From assembly GCF_004362055.1 (NCBI RefSeq), contig NZ_SNXB01000005.1, forward strand, positions 186,001-250,000: a stretch of 64,000 nt of DNA, read 5' to 3'. Position 1 is the first letter of the stretch. Each line of letters opens with the position of its first letter. The DNA is from Flavobacterium sp. 245. Lineage in GTDB: Bacteria > Bacteroidota > Bacteroidia > Flavobacteriales > Flavobacteriaceae. The notes below the pieces were generated by a model. That model saw nothing but the letters and a program-made list of their open reading frames with translations, did no database searches and was not told where the DNA came from. A program made the translations under genes and the position numbers. This document shows positions 26,508 through 36,070 of the stretch, piece after piece.

Positions 26508-26730
26508 CGTATAGTTTAAAACATAAGCACCCAAATTACTATTTTTTTCGTTATTGACAATTTAATATACTTTAATTCTAAAGTTCTTTAAAACTTTTTC
26601 TTTCAAGAAAAATCAGTGATCTGTTAAAAATGATGAAAACTATTAAAAATATGCTTTAAATTGTAACAAGATTGAAGTACTTTAGTCAAACATTACGAAT
26701 ACCATTTTTTAAACCCCTAAAATTCAAATT

Positions 26731-29142
26731 ATGAAATTAAAGGTTACACTGCTCTTATTTCTAAACGTTGGTTTATTTGCTTTTGCCCAAGAAAGCTTAA
26801 CCTACCAAAAACCATCCAAATCCATTTTAGATCTAGCCGATTACGAACGTGCTCCTACAGTATCAATGGATACTAAAAAAGAATACATGCTGCTAATGTA
26901 CAGGCCTACTTACAAAACATTAGACGATTTAAATCAAGAGGAACTTCGTTTAGGCGGATTAAGAATTAATCCAATTACTAATATTTCAAGTACGGTAACG
27001 TATTTAAACAATTTAAAAGTACGTAAAATAAACAATACGGCAGAAGTGCAGGTTTCAGGTTTGCCAAGCAATCCTAAAATCAGTAATATTTTGTGGTCGC
27101 CAAATGACAAAAAAATATTGTTTTCGCACACTACTGCAACAGGCGTTGAACTTTGGATTTTAGATGTTGCAACTGCGAGTGCGACAAAACTTACTGAAGG
27201 CACAGTAAATGCAAATCTTGGGAATCCGTTTAACTGGTTTTCAGACAATGAAACGATTTTAGTAAAAATGCTTCCTAAAAACAGACAGCCTTTATTAGAT
27301 GCTAAAAAAGATTTGCCGACTGGTCCAATTATTTCAAATACTTCTGGAGAAAAATCTCAAAACAGAACCTATCCAGATATGTTGAAAAACAAAAACGACG
27401 AAGCAAATTTTGAAAATATTGTTACTTCTGAATTGTACAAAGTAAACCTAAAAGGAGATGCTGTTTTATTTAAAGATGCAGCAATGTATTCTGGAGAAAG
27501 AATTTCTCCTGATGGAAATTACATTATGCTGACTACAATTCAAAAACCGTTTTCATATGTAGTGCCGTTATACAGGTTCCCTTCAAAAACAATTGTTTAT
27601 GATGCAAGAGGAAAAGAAATCAAAACAGTAAATGAAGTTCCGTTAAGCGAAATAATGCCTAAAGGTTTTATGGCTGTTAGGAAAGGAAAACGTGAAATGG
27701 CTTGGAGAAACGACAAACCAGCTACACTAGGATTTGTAACCGCTTTAGACGAAGGAGATCCTGCAAACAAAGTAGAATTTAGAGATGAAGTTTTTCTTTG
27801 GGATGCACCTTTTACAAACAATCCGACTTCACTAGTAAAATTACCGCAACGTTTTAGTGATATAACTTGGGGGAATGATAATATTGCCATTGTTTCTGAT
27901 GAATGGTATGATACACGTAATACAAAAACGTATTTGATCAATCCGTCAAATCCAAGTGAACAGCCAAAATTGATTACAGACAGAAATTCACAAGATGTTT
28001 ATTCTGATCCTGGTACATTTGAAACAAAGAAAAACGAATACAATAAATACGTTTTAGCTATTGAAAACGACAATGCATTTCGTATTGGACAAGGATTTAC
28101 CAAAGCTGGTCAATTTCCTTTTATAGACGAATTCAATCTAAAAACTTTAAAATCAAAACGCCTTTACACTTCTTCTTATAAAGACAAAAAAGAAGATTTA
28201 TTAGAAATTGAAGATTTTAAATCAGGTAAAGTTTTAGTTCAGATTCAGTCTAAAAGTGAGTATCCGAATTATTACTTCAGAAACATAAAAAAACAAAACA
28301 GCCTAACTCCGATCACAGCTTTTAAAAATCCTTTTGAGAGCATTAAAGATGTTAGCAAAGAAGTAATTAAATACAAACGTAAAGATGGCGTTGAACTTTC
28401 TGGAACTTTATATTTACCAGCTGGTTACGACAAAGTTAAAAAAGAAAAACTGCCTTTGTTAATCTGGGCTTATCCAGCAGAATACAAAGACAAAAACAGC
28501 GCTGGACAAGTGACTCAAAATTCAAACGAATTCACTTTTCCTTATTATGGATCTTTTGTGTATTGGGTAACTAAAGGATATGTTGTTCTTGATGACGCTG
28601 CTTTCCCAATTATTGGCGAAGGGACAACAGAACCAAATGACAATTTCATTTCGCAATTAGTTGACAATGCCGAAGCAGCAATTAATGCTGTAGATGCTTT
28701 AGGTTACATCAATCGTAAAAAAGTGGCAGTTGGAGGACATTCATATGGTGCTTTTATGACGGCTAACTTATTGACACATTCTAATCTTTTTGCTTGCGGA
28801 ATTGCACGAAGTGGTGCTTACAATAGAACTTTGACTCCGTTTGGATTCCAAACAGAACAGCGCAACTATTGGGAAGTTCCTCAAGTTTACAATACAATGT
28901 CACCTTTTATGAATGCTGACAAAATGAAAACTCCAATTTTATTAGTTCACGGTGAAGCCGATAATAATCCTGGAACTTTTACTTTGCAGACAGAGCGTTA
29001 TTTTCAAGCTTTAAAAGGTTTAGGCGCTAATGCGAGAATGGTAATTTTACCAAAAGAAGCACATAGCTATGTAGCTAAAGAAAACATTCTGCACCTTCTG
29101 TGGGAACAAGATCAGTTTTTAGAAAAGTATTTGAAAAACTAA
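26731..29142 (+). CDS. S9 family serine peptidase, glutamyl-endopeptidase-like (S9D)
   Basis: 803 residues with signal peptide MKLKVTLLLFLNVGLFAFAQ, so it is periplasmic or secreted. An N-terminal beta-propeller (about 40-540) covers a C-terminal alpha/beta-hydrolase domain with Ser671 in GGHSYGAFM, Asp744 in HGEADNNPGT and His778 in KEAHSYVAKEN. The segment GIARSGAYNRTLTPFGFQTE closely resembles plant chloroplast glutamyl endopeptidase, which belongs to the S9D branch rather than DPP4 or prolyl oligopeptidase. It would therefore cut after Glu, a specificity inferred from similarity. It is monocistronic, with a strong terminator at 29167-29202. Confidence 0.9.
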   Translation: MKLKVTLLLFLNVGLFAFAQESLTYQKPSKSILDLADYERAPTVSMDTKKEYMLLMYRPTYKTLDDLNQEELRLGGLRINPITNISSTVTYLNNLKVRKINNTAEVQVSGLPSNPKISNILWSPNDKKILFSHTTATGVELWILDVATASATKLTEGTVNANLGNPFNWFSDNETILVKMLPKNRQPLLDAKKDLPTGPIISNTSGEKSQNRTYPDMLKNKNDEANFENIVTSELYKVNLKGDAVLFKDAAMYSGERISPDGNYIMLTTIQKPFSYVVPLYRFPSKTIVYDARGKEIKTVNEVPLSEIMPKGFMAVRKGKREMAWRNDKPATLGFVTALDEGDPANKVEFRDEVFLWDAPFTNNPTSLVKLPQRFSDITWGNDNIAIVSDEWYDTRNTKTYLINPSNPSEQPKLITDRNSQDVYSDPGTFETKKNEYNKYVLAIENDNAFRIGQGFTKAGQFPFIDEFNLKTLKSKRLYTSSYKDKKEDLLEIEDFKSGKVLVQIQSKSEYPNYYFRNIKKQNSLTPITAFKNPFESIKDVSKEVIKYKRKDGVELSGTLYLPAGYDKVKKEKLPLLIWAYPAEYKDKNSAGQVTQNSNEFTFPYYGSFVYWVTKGYVVLDDAAFPIIGEGTTEPNDNFISQLVDNAEAAINAVDALGYINRKKVAVGGHSYGAFMTANLLTHSNLFACGIARSGAYNRTLTPFGFQTEQRNYWEVPQVYNTMSPFMNADKMKTPILLVHGEADNNPGTFTLQTERYFQALKGLGANARMVILPKEAHSYVAKENILHLLWEQDQFLEKYLKN

Positions 29143-29166
29143 TTTTCTCTTTAAAAGTTACAAAAA

Positions 29167-29202
29167 GAAAACCCGACAGATATAAAAAACTGTCGGGTTT
29201 TC
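29167..29202. terminator. Terminator of S9 peptidase gene
   Basis: GAAAACCCGACA / TGTCGGGTTTTC is a perfect 12-bp stem with a 12-nt loop, followed by TTTTTT on the plus strand. Confidence 0.9.
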
Positions 29203-29218
29203 TTTTTTAAGTATTCAA

Positions 29219-29255
29219 AATTATCTAATTATCAAATTGACACATTCTCTAATTA
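29219..29255 (+). repeat. 37-nt dispersed repeat, copy 1 ('AATTATCTAATT...TTGACACATT')
   Basis: This 37-nt stretch matches 53048-53084 at 34 of 37 positions in the same orientation. Here its last three bases are the stop codon of the ABC ATPase on the minus strand. It is made of iterated TCTAATT words. Confidence 0.8.
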
Positions 29256-30203
29256 AAGATAATTTAAGCCAAGAAAAATTTCCTGTTCAAGTGGCAAATC
29301 AATTTCGCTTTCAAAAAAGATCAATTGCCTTTTATAAACAGTTTCAATTAAATAATGATTTCCTCTAAAATAAGTTCTTCTGATTTTTACAGGAAGCTTT
29401 GATTCAGCAACCATTTTAAACTGATGCGGATACACTAATGTTTTATGTGCTTCATCATTGTAATCAAGCAATAAATGTGTAGCTACTTCATTTACTTCAC
29501 CAAATAAAGAAGCCACATATTTCGTTTCAGGATCTTCGTATATTTTTGCAGGATCGCCTTTGGTAATCACTTCTCCATTTCGCATCACAATAGCTTCATC
29601 AGCAAAGGACAACGCATCTGTACTGTCGTGTGTTGCAATAATACAGGTAATTCCTTTTTGTTTTAAATATCTAAATAGATTTCGGCGCAAAGCATTTTTT
29701 CTAAAAGCATCAATCTGGCTGAAAGGTTCATCAAGCAAAATTACTTCGGGTTCTAATGCCAAAACACGAACCAAAGCTACTCGCTGCTGTTGGCCTCCAC
29801 TCAAAAATTTAGTTTTTACATTGGCGAAATTTTCCATTTCAACCATTTCCAATAATTCTTGCACACGCAGCTTTTTCATATTGGCAAATCCATTCGACAA
29901 GAATTTCCCAACATTCTCAGCTACCGTTTCATAAGGAGACAAATCAAAATCCTGTGCCAAATATTTCATATAAGGCATTCCCGGAATCAAATTGTATTTA
30001 GGACCTAGAACAGGTTTTTCGTTATAAAAAATCTTGCCTTCGTCTAAATCGTACAAACCATAAATTAGTTTTAGAAGCGTACTTTTTCCGCAACCGCTTT
30101 CGCCAATAATGGCGATATTTTCACCTTTATTTACAGTAAAAGAAACGTTTTTTATAACGGGTGTATCAGTGTACGAAAAAGAAATATTTTGAATGTCGAG
30201 CAT
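29253..30203 (-). CDS. ABC transporter ATP-binding protein (PotA/CysA-like)
   Basis: 316 residues. Walker A GESGCGKST, signature LSGGQQQRVALVRVLAL, Walker B VILLDEPFSQID and the switch His in IIATHDSTDALSF are all intact. A C-terminal domain of about 80 residues (after SLFGEVNEVATHLLL) resembles the TOBE regulatory domain of PotA/CysA-type importers. No permease or binding-protein gene is adjacent, so the substrate is unknown. I place the start at the ATG at 30203 (MLDIQNISFSY). The TTG at 30224, which would add seven residues, is the end of the promoter box TAAATTTG (30222-30229). The C-terminal codons run into a dispersed repeat. Confidence 0.9.
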   Translation of the reverse strand: MLDIQNISFSYTDTPVIKNVSFTVNKGENIAIIGESGCGKSTLLKLIYGLYDLDEGKIFYNEKPVLGPKYNLIPGMPYMKYLAQDFDLSPYETVAENVGKFLSNGFANMKKLRVQELLEMVEMENFANVKTKFLSGGQQQRVALVRVLALEPEVILLDEPFSQIDAFRKNALRRNLFRYLKQKGITCIIATHDSTDALSFADEAIVMRNGEVITKGDPAKIYEDPETKYVASLFGEVNEVATHLLLDYNDEAHKTLVYPHQFKMVAESKLPVKIRRTYFRGNHYLIETVYKRQLIFFESEIDLPLEQEIFLGLNYL

Positions 30204-30221
30204 GAGTTGAATTTGAAAGTT

Positions 30222-30229
30222 CAAATTTA
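30222..30229 (-). promoter_or_regulatory. -7 promoter box (TAAATTTG) of ABC ATPase
   Basis: This is an exact match on the minus strand, 18 nt before the ATG at 30203. Its TTG mimics a start codon in frame with the gene, but transcription would begin downstream of it. Confidence 0.6.
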
Positions 30230-30257
30230 CAATGTTTAATTCCTAAAGTCAAAAAAA

Positions 30258-30285
30258 AAGCTGCTTCAATTATTGAAACAGCTTT
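30258..30285 (-). terminator. Terminator of lipocalin-OmpA operon
   Basis: AAAGCTG / CAGCTTT with inner TTCAAT/ATTGAA gives a nearly continuous hairpin, followed on the minus strand by a run of T. It starts 25 nt past the OmpA stop. Confidence 0.85.
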
Positions 30286-30310
30286 AAAGAAATTTTATTG
30301 TCTTTTGAAA

Positions 30311-31006
30311 TTATTTTCCAGCCTCAGTTTTAGCGTCATTTACCATTTTGTCATTTGCAGTAATTGCAAACTCAACACGACGGTTTTGGCTTCTTCCTTC
30401 TGGCGTATCATTTGTTGCAATAGGATCAGCAATACCTAAACCTGAAGTTTTAAAACGGCTTGACTTTAATCCTTTTGAAACTAAATACGATTGTACAGAT
30501 GCCGCTCTTTGTCCGGAAAGCGTTAAATTATATTCTGGTTTTCCAGTATTATCTGTATAACCAAAAATTTCGATATTAGTATCTCCGTATTCAGTAAACA
30601 CAGGGATTAATTTATCAAGATTAGCTTTTGCCTGAGCAGTCAAAGTCGATTTGTTAGTATCAAAACGAACAGCATTTTCGTTAAGTGTCAAGTGAATCCC
30701 TTCACCTACTCTTTCAACATCAGCACCAGGTAAAGCCTGATCGATTTCACGAGCCTGTTTATCCATTTTGTTTCCAATAAGTGCTCCTGTTCCACCACCA
30801 ACGGCAGCACCAATTGCAGCACCTAAAGCAGCGTTTCCGCCTTTTCCTAAATTATTTCCTAAAATACCACCAATAAGACCACCGGCAACTACTCCAATTC
30901 CGGCACCTTTTTGCGTGTTATTTGCATTTTTAACTGAATCGCAGCTTGCAAAAAAACTAACTAATACAAGTAAACTACTCAACCCTAAAACTGTTATCTT
31001 TTTCAT
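30311..31006 (-). CDS. OmpA family lipoprotein with glycine-zipper
   Basis: 231 residues. Lipoprotein signal MKKITVLGLSSLLVLVSFFASC has its Cys at 22. A glycine-zipper segment (about 35-80: GIGVVAGGLIGGILGNNLGKG, GAAIGAAVGGGTGALIG) probably spans or dimerises in a membrane. The OmpA C-terminal domain (about 105-220) has TLTAQAKANLDKL and the peptidoglycan-binding signature IEIFGYTDNTG...NLTLSGQRAASVQSYL...NRRVEFAI. It resembles YiaD/Pal-type anchors that fasten the outer membrane to the diaminopimelate of peptidoglycan. The gene follows the lipocalin gene by 17 nt in one operon. Confidence 0.92.
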   Translation of the reverse strand: MKKITVLGLSSLLVLVSFFASCDSVKNANNTQKGAGIGVVAGGLIGGILGNNLGKGGNAALGAAIGAAVGGGTGALIGNKMDKQAREIDQALPGADVERVGEGIHLTLNENAVRFDTNKSTLTAQAKANLDKLIPVFTEYGDTNIEIFGYTDNTGKPEYNLTLSGQRAASVQSYLVSKGLKSSRFKTSGLGIADPIATNDTPEGRSQNRRVEFAITANDKMVNDAKTEAGK

Positions 31007-31023
31007 GTGTATATATTTTAATA

Positions 31024-31536
31024 TTAATTGGCTCTTTGAAATTGGTAAGTAACATCTTTAGTTTGTCCGCCTACATTAATGTTGTCGATTAATTGAAATG
31101 AATTATCACTCAAACCTGCAACTTTTAGCAAATATCCTTCTTTAACATTTTTTGATTTTGTTCCCGGATTAACAATCTTAAGAACAAAAAGTCCTTGATT
31201 ATTAATACTCCAAACAATTGGCGAAGTAAATGCTGTACAGCTTGGCGCTGTTAAAGTCATAGTACCTTTATTATTATTTGAAATAAAATTCCAAGTACTG
31301 CCGATAAAACATTTTGAATCAGCAAGATCAAATGAATTCACCTTAATATAATCAGAACCCGGATAAGATACATTGGTTAATACCCAATTTCCTTTAATAG
31401 CTACTTGAGTCGATTTGTCAAGTTTAGTAGAAAGTGTTGGCGCTTCTGTTGCAGCCGTTGTAGACGAAGATGATTTACACGCGAAAAACATCGTGGCGAT
31501 CATGCAAATGAAAATAATTTTCTTCATTTTGTACAT
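31024..31536 (-). CDS. Lipocalin-like lipoprotein
   Basis: 170 residues (167 if translation starts at the ATG at 31527, which gives the cleaner signal MKKIIFICMIATMFFAC). A lipid-attached Cys is followed by a Ser/Thr-rich linker. The mature domain (about 48-168) starts IKGNWVLTNVSYPGSDYIKVNSFDL and contains CFIGSTWNFISNNNKGTMTL and a C-terminal QFQRAN, the pattern of lipocalin_4-type single-domain barrels common in flavobacteria. The ligand is unknown. It is the first gene of a two-gene operon with the OmpA lipoprotein. Promoter TATATTTG is at 31578-31585. Confidence 0.75.
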   Translation of the reverse strand: MYKMKKIIFICMIATMFFACKSSSSTTAATEAPTLSTKLDKSTQVAIKGNWVLTNVSYPGSDYIKVNSFDLADSKCFIGSTWNFISNNNKGTMTLTAPSCTAFTSPIVWSINNQGLFVLKIVNPGTKSKNVKEGYLLKVAGLSDNSFQLIDNINVGGQTKDVTYQFQRAN

Positions 31537-31577
31537 TATTTAAGTTAATACTTACGCGTTTAACAATTATTATACCA

Positions 31578-31585
31578 CAAATATA
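31578..31585 (-). promoter_or_regulatory. -7 promoter box (TATATTTG) of lipocalin-OmpA operon
   Basis: This is an exact TAnnTTTG match on the minus strand, 41 nt before the ATG at 31536. Confidence 0.6.
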
Positions 31586-31728
31586 CGATTCGTTGAGATA
31601 ATTTCTCTTCCAAAATCTATTTATTTTCTTTCAAAATTAACACTTCCGACAATTTGTCACCCAAAAAAAATTGGTACTCTATTTGAACAAATGAAAACCA
31701 TCACATTAAACTCAAAAATTAAAAAAAT

Positions 31729-33612
31729 ATGACAACAGGTAAAATTAATGTTTCTGTAGAAAACATCTTTCCCTTAATCAAAAAGTTCTTATACAGCGAT
31801 CACGAAATCTTTTTACGTGAGCTGGTTTCAAATGGAACAGACGCAACTTTAAAATTAAAACACCTAATCAGCATTGGCGAAGCTAAAGTTGAATACGGAA
31901 ATCCGGTTATCGAAATTAAAGTTGATAAAGAAGGCAAAAAAATTCATATTATCGACCAAGGTTTAGGTATGACTGCTGATGAAGTTGAAAAATACATCAA
32001 TCAAGTTGCCTTTTCTGGTGCCGAAGAATTCCTAGACAAATACAAAGATTCTGCAAAAGATTCTGGAATTATTGGTCACTTTGGTCTTGGTTTTTACTCA
32101 GCATTTATGGTTGCTGAAAAAGTAGAAATCATCACAAAATCATACAAAGATGAACCAGCTGCACACTGGACATGTGACGGAAGTCCTGAATTTACTTTAG
32201 AGCCAGCTGACAAAACTTCACGTGGCACTGAAATTATTCTGCATATTGCTGAAGATTCTTTAGAATTTTTAGAAGATTCTAAAATCAGCGGTTTATTAAA
32301 CAAATACAACAAGTTTATGCCTATTCCAATTAAATTTGGAACTAGAACAGAAACTCTTCCAAAACCAGAAGATGCTCCTGAAGATTATGTTAATGAAACT
32401 ATTGAAGTTGACAACATCATCAACAACCCAAACCCAGCTTGGACAAAACAGCCTTCTGAATTATCTGATGAAGATTACAAAAACTTCTACAGAGAATTGT
32501 ATCCAATGCAATTTGAAGAGCCATTATTCAACATTCATTTAAATGTAGATTACCCATTCAACTTAACTGGTATTTTGTATTTCCCGAAACTAGGAAACGA
32601 CATGCAAATCCAGAAAGATAAAATTCAATTGTACCAAAACCAAGTTTACGTTACTGATAATGTAGAAGGAATTGTTCCTGAATTTTTGACCATGTTAAAA
32701 GGTGTAATTGATTCTCCAGATATTCCATTGAACGTTTCTCGTTCTGGTTTACAAGCAGATGGTGCAGTTAAGAAAATTTCAAACTACATTACACGTAAAG
32801 TTGCCGATAAACTGAAATCGTTATTCAACGAAAACCGTGCTGATTTTGAAGCAAAATGGAACGACATTAAAATCGTTTTAGAATACGGAATGCTTTCTGA
32901 AGATAAATTCTACGAAAAAGCGGCTGCATTTGTATTATACCCAACTGTAGATGACACCTATTTTACTTTAGAAGAATTAAAAGAAAAACTAAAAGAGAAC
33001 CAAACTGATAAAGATGGCAAACTTGTAGTTCTTTATGCTGGAAACAAAGATGCACAGCACTCTTATATTGAAGCAGCAAAAGAGAAAGGCTATCAAGTAT
33101 TGCTTTTAGATTCTCCAATTATTTCGCATTTAATTCAGAAAATTGAAAACGATAATAAAGATGTAACTTTTGTACGTGTTGATTCTGATCACATCGATAA
33201 TTTGATCAAAAAAGACGAAAACACGATTTCTAAATTATCTGATGAAGAAAAAGAAACTTTAAAAACTTCATTAGAAGCTTATATTCCAAAAGCATATAGC
33301 GTGCAATTAGAAGCTATGGATTCTCAAGCAGCTCCGTTCATTATTACGCAGCCAGAATTTATGAGAAGAATGAAAGAAATGAGCCAAACTGGCGGAGGTG
33401 GCATGTTCGGAATGGGAAATATGCCGGAAATGTACAATTTGGTTGTAAACACAAATTCTGATTTAGCTTCAAGTATTTTAAACACTGAAGATAAAACACA
33501 CCAAGAACACTTGGTAAAACAAGCTTTAGACTTAGCAAAATTATCGCAGAATCTTTTAAAAGGTGAAGCTTTAACTGCTTTCGTAAAAAGAAGTTTTGAG
33601 ATGATTAAATAA
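31729..33612 (+). CDS. htpG: Molecular chaperone HtpG (Hsp90)
   Basis: 627 residues, normal for bacterial Hsp90. The ATP-binding GHKL domain (1-215) shows FLRELVSNGTDAT, DQGLGMTADEV and IGHFGLGFYSAFMVAEKV. The middle domain follows (PMQFEEPLFNIHLNVDYPFNL, then LNVSRSGLQAD, which carries the catalytic Arg region), then a C-terminal dimerisation domain. The C-terminus has the Met/Gly patch GGGGMFGMGNMPEM seen in Bacteroidota. It folds client proteins in the cytoplasm under stress. It is monocistronic, with a terminator at 33643-33670. I found no CIRCE-like or other heat-shock operator in the 190-nt upstream gap. Confidence 0.98.
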   Translation: MTTGKINVSVENIFPLIKKFLYSDHEIFLRELVSNGTDATLKLKHLISIGEAKVEYGNPVIEIKVDKEGKKIHIIDQGLGMTADEVEKYINQVAFSGAEEFLDKYKDSAKDSGIIGHFGLGFYSAFMVAEKVEIITKSYKDEPAAHWTCDGSPEFTLEPADKTSRGTEIILHIAEDSLEFLEDSKISGLLNKYNKFMPIPIKFGTRTETLPKPEDAPEDYVNETIEVDNIINNPNPAWTKQPSELSDEDYKNFYRELYPMQFEEPLFNIHLNVDYPFNLTGILYFPKLGNDMQIQKDKIQLYQNQVYVTDNVEGIVPEFLTMLKGVIDSPDIPLNVSRSGLQADGAVKKISNYITRKVADKLKSLFNENRADFEAKWNDIKIVLEYGMLSEDKFYEKAAAFVLYPTVDDTYFTLEELKEKLKENQTDKDGKLVVLYAGNKDAQHSYIEAAKEKGYQVLLLDSPIISHLIQKIENDNKDVTFVRVDSDHIDNLIKKDENTISKLSDEEKETLKTSLEAYIPKAYSVQLEAMDSQAAPFIITQPEFMRRMKEMSQTGGGGMFGMGNMPEMYNLVVNTNSDLASSILNTEDKTHQEHLVKQALDLAKLSQNLLKGEALTAFVKRSFEMIK

Positions 33613-33642
33613 GATTTTAAAATCTCATCCATTTATAATTAA

Positions 33643-33670
33643 AAACCTGCAAGTTTAGATTTGCAGGTTT
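33643..33670 (+). terminator. Terminator of htpG
   Basis: The perfect 10-bp stem AAACCTGCAA / TTGCAGGTTT has an 8-nt loop followed by TTTTT. Confidence 0.92.
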
Positions 33671-33786
33671 TTTTATTCAATTAATTGAAAAACAATTACT
33701 TACAATAGGTTTAATTGAAATATTTTGCTAACTTTATAATTCCAAAAAAGCTAAAAAACTTAATCTACAAGATAAAAACCAAATAG

Positions 33787-34713
33787 ATGAAGAAATCAAT
33801 ACTCTTGATCATTTCTTGTATATTATTTATCTCCTGCGTTTCAAACAAAGAATTTCGGTCTAAAGAACTGGAAGTTGCTTCTTTGCAAAAACAATTAGAT
33901 AGTATTTCAAAAAACGGTTTATTAGATAGTGATAGCGACGGCATAATTGATAAATATGATGCTTGCCCAAATTTAAAAGGAGAAGTAGCAGCGCAGGGTT
34001 GTTCAGACCGAGATGGCGATGGCGTTCCTGATTCAGAAGACAATTGCCCTGATCATCCAGGACCGAAATCAGATAACGGATGCACTGTGGCAATGATGAA
34101 AAATCCGCTCCCTAATTATGTTACTTATTTCCAAAAATTAAATCCAACCAAAACGGTTTATCTTACTCCTTACTTCAAAAAAGGAATTTCCTTAAAACAG
34201 CTCAATTCGCAACTTATTGCAGTTGTAGAAAAAAAACTTAAAAGAGAAACCGGAAATTATAAATATTTCGATACCGGCAACGGAAACTATGCGATAATTA
34301 CCCGAAAAGAATGCATTACAAAAGATGGAAAAACAATCTACACAGAACAATGTAAACCCAATAAAGAGTGCTCATGGTTTCAATTTTCTTGCGTTGAAGA
34401 AGGATATTCCAGATTCTATTTATTTTTAGTAACTAAAAAAGTTCTTGGTGAAAATCCTGCTGGATTTGATTTAGAAGAATTTAGTCGCATATACGAAACT
34501 GATGCATTAGACTCAAATTGGAAATCTATTCCCGAACTAAACGAATTGCTTTCAAACCCCAACAATACATTTACTGAGGATTATTCAGTAATCGTAAAAC
34601 TATTCGAAATAAAAAAAGAAGGACAAATGGGAGAGGCTGAAGTGCTCGAAGATCCAACCTATGAATTTGAAAAACAGATTAAAAACAGTTTCAAACCTAA
34701 TACTCCTCACTAA
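33787..34713 (+). CDS. Lipoprotein with thrombospondin type-3 calcium-binding repeats
   Basis: 308 residues. Signal MKKSILLIISCILFISC has its Cys at 17. After a short coiled stretch come two TSP3 repeats (about 48-97): SDSDGIIDKYDACPNLKGE and DRDGDGVPDSEDNCPDHPG, whose Asp and paired Cys residues bind Ca2+. The remaining 200 residues match no family I recognise; they contain a Cys-rich patch (ECITKDG...EQCKPNKECSWFQFSC) that may form disulfides. In Bacteroidota such repeats often link to OmpA domains, but none is present here. The next gene follows directly after the stop codon, so the two form an operon. Confidence 0.8.
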   Translation: MKKSILLIISCILFISCVSNKEFRSKELEVASLQKQLDSISKNGLLDSDSDGIIDKYDACPNLKGEVAAQGCSDRDGDGVPDSEDNCPDHPGPKSDNGCTVAMMKNPLPNYVTYFQKLNPTKTVYLTPYFKKGISLKQLNSQLIAVVEKKLKRETGNYKYFDTGNGNYAIITRKECITKDGKTIYTEQCKPNKECSWFQFSCVEEGYSRFYLFLVTKKVLGENPAGFDLEEFSRIYETDALDSNWKSIPELNELLSNPNNTFTEDYSVIVKLFEIKKEGQMGEAEVLEDPTYEFEKQIKNSFKPNTPH

Positions 34714-35139
34714 ATGACATTCTTTATAGCACAAAAACAATTAGTCAAATTGTGGTTTATCTGGACCATGTTATTATTAATTTTTGTTGGTTATCACTTA
34801 CTTTTTGGCATTTTTAAACCAATCCCAAAAGAGGTTATGACTTGGTTTGCCAAATATCTGGCTTCTATATTTGCTTTGATAATGGGCAGTACTTTTTTTA
34901 GCCAAAAGCTTTTTGAAGAACAATTAAGGGACAAAATATATTTTTATCTTGCTATTGGCACATCTGTGCTTTATCTCGTTTTTATTACTGTTGTTCTCGT
35001 AATATTGCCCCGAACAGAAGAGATTAATTCCAAGGAAGATTATATCGCTCAATTAAAAAATATGGGTTTAGTTTTTAATTTTCTTCTTCCAATTCTCACC
35101 GGAGTTCTTGGCTATTTTTTCTACAAAAGCAAAAAATAA
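34714..35139 (+). CDS. Small four-helix membrane protein
   Basis: 141 residues with hydrophobic segments near 13-33, 46-62, 74-97 and 118-136, and a basic C-terminus (YKSKK). The ATG immediately follows the TAA of the TSP3 lipoprotein, so the two are translationally linked. No catalytic or transport motif is recognisable. A role in envelope biology is only implied by the partner gene. Confidence 0.7.
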   Translation: MTFFIAQKQLVKLWFIWTMLLLIFVGYHLLFGIFKPIPKEVMTWFAKYLASIFALIMGSTFFSQKLFEEQLRDKIYFYLAIGTSVLYLVFITVVLVILPRTEEINSKEDYIAQLKNMGLVFNFLLPILTGVLGYFFYKSKK

Positions 35140-35193
35140 ATTCTGACCAAAATGAAGCTTTTTAAATTTTTCATTGCTTTTCATTTTTTTTGT

Positions 35194-35201
35194 TACATTT
35201 G
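35194..35201 (+). promoter_or_regulatory. Promoter (TTG-17-TACATTTG) of lipoprotein gene at 35237
   Basis: TACATTTG is an exact -7 box, preceded by a TTG (35174-35176) at 17-nt spacing, matching the Bacteroidota -33/-7 pattern. Confidence 0.65.
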
Positions 35202-35236
35202 AACACCTTTAAATCTAACTTAAACAAAAAACTACT

Positions 35237-36043
35237 ATGAAAAAAATCGCTCTTTTAGTTACAACTATTTGTGCCACAGCACTAACTTACGTTTCTTGTT
35301 CTAGCGACAATGAAATTGCAAACCAAACCGATACAACTGCAGTTGGAGCTTCAATTTCAATTGACGCCGTAAACGAAATGGATGTAAACACCGGATTATC
35401 TGTAACAAACAGCTCGGGCACATCAAAACCCGCAGCCGCAGTTTGCGCAACAATTACCGTTTCTGGAACATCTTACCCTAAAGTATATACTGTAGATTAT
35501 GGAACTGCAGGATGCGTTGACAATCAGCTTACAAGAAAAGGAAAACTGAAACTGACACTTTCAGGACCAATAACTACTACAGGAAGTAAATTGACTATTG
35601 AAAGAATTGACTATTCTATTAACGGAATAAAACTAGAAGGAACAATTGAATATACAAATGCAACAACAGTTCCAACTGTACCACAATGGACTAGAAAAGT
35701 AACTAATGGAAAATTTACTGACTTACTAGGAAGAGCATACACTAACTCAGGATCATACACAGTAAAACAAACTGCAGGTGTTGATACTCCTTTTGTTCTT
35801 GAAGACAATGTATATGAAATGACAGAAGGAACTCATACTGTAACAACAGATAAAGGCGCAACATTAACATTGACTGTTCAAAAAGCCTTAGTAAAAAAAT
35901 ACTCTTGCCTGTATATTTCAAAAGGAGAATTAAAAATTGAAGGCGGATTTCTAAAAGGAGTTATTGACTACGGAAACAATGACTGCGACAGCAAATTTAC
36001 TTATACACATGAGAGTGGTGTGACTTACAACTTACAAATGTAA
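35237..36043 (+). CDS. Hypothetical lipoprotein
   Basis: 268 residues with signal MKKIALLVTTICATALTYVSC (Cys21) followed by SSDNE, again a surface-export-like acidic tail. The mature protein is rich in Thr, Gly and Val in short alternating strands (KGKLKLTLSGPITTTGSKLTI; GSYTVKQTAG), suggesting an all-beta fold, and has two Cys pairs (VCATIT...GCVDN; YSCLY...NDCDSKF). I do not recognise a named family. It is monocistronic, with its own promoter at 35194-35201 and a terminator at 36071-36098. Confidence 0.75.
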   Translation: MKKIALLVTTICATALTYVSCSSDNEIANQTDTTAVGASISIDAVNEMDVNTGLSVTNSSGTSKPAAAVCATITVSGTSYPKVYTVDYGTAGCVDNQLTRKGKLKLTLSGPITTTGSKLTIERIDYSINGIKLEGTIEYTNATTVPTVPQWTRKVTNGKFTDLLGRAYTNSGSYTVKQTAGVDTPFVLEDNVYEMTEGTHTVTTDKGATLTLTVQKALVKKYSCLYISKGELKIEGGFLKGVIDYGNNDCDSKFTYTHESGVTYNLQM

Positions 36044-36070
36044 AAGTCTCATTTTTATAAAAATAGAATG

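Noticed and set aside
30768..31052. Pro/Ala-rich open frame opposite the OmpA glycine-zipper
   Set aside because: It is the complement of Gly-rich codons (GGN read as NCC), a known artefact.
33860..34093. Open frames opposite the TSP3 repeat gene
   Set aside because: They are complement of Asp-rich repeats, and the plus-strand gene has a clear lipoprotein signal and Ca-binding repeats.
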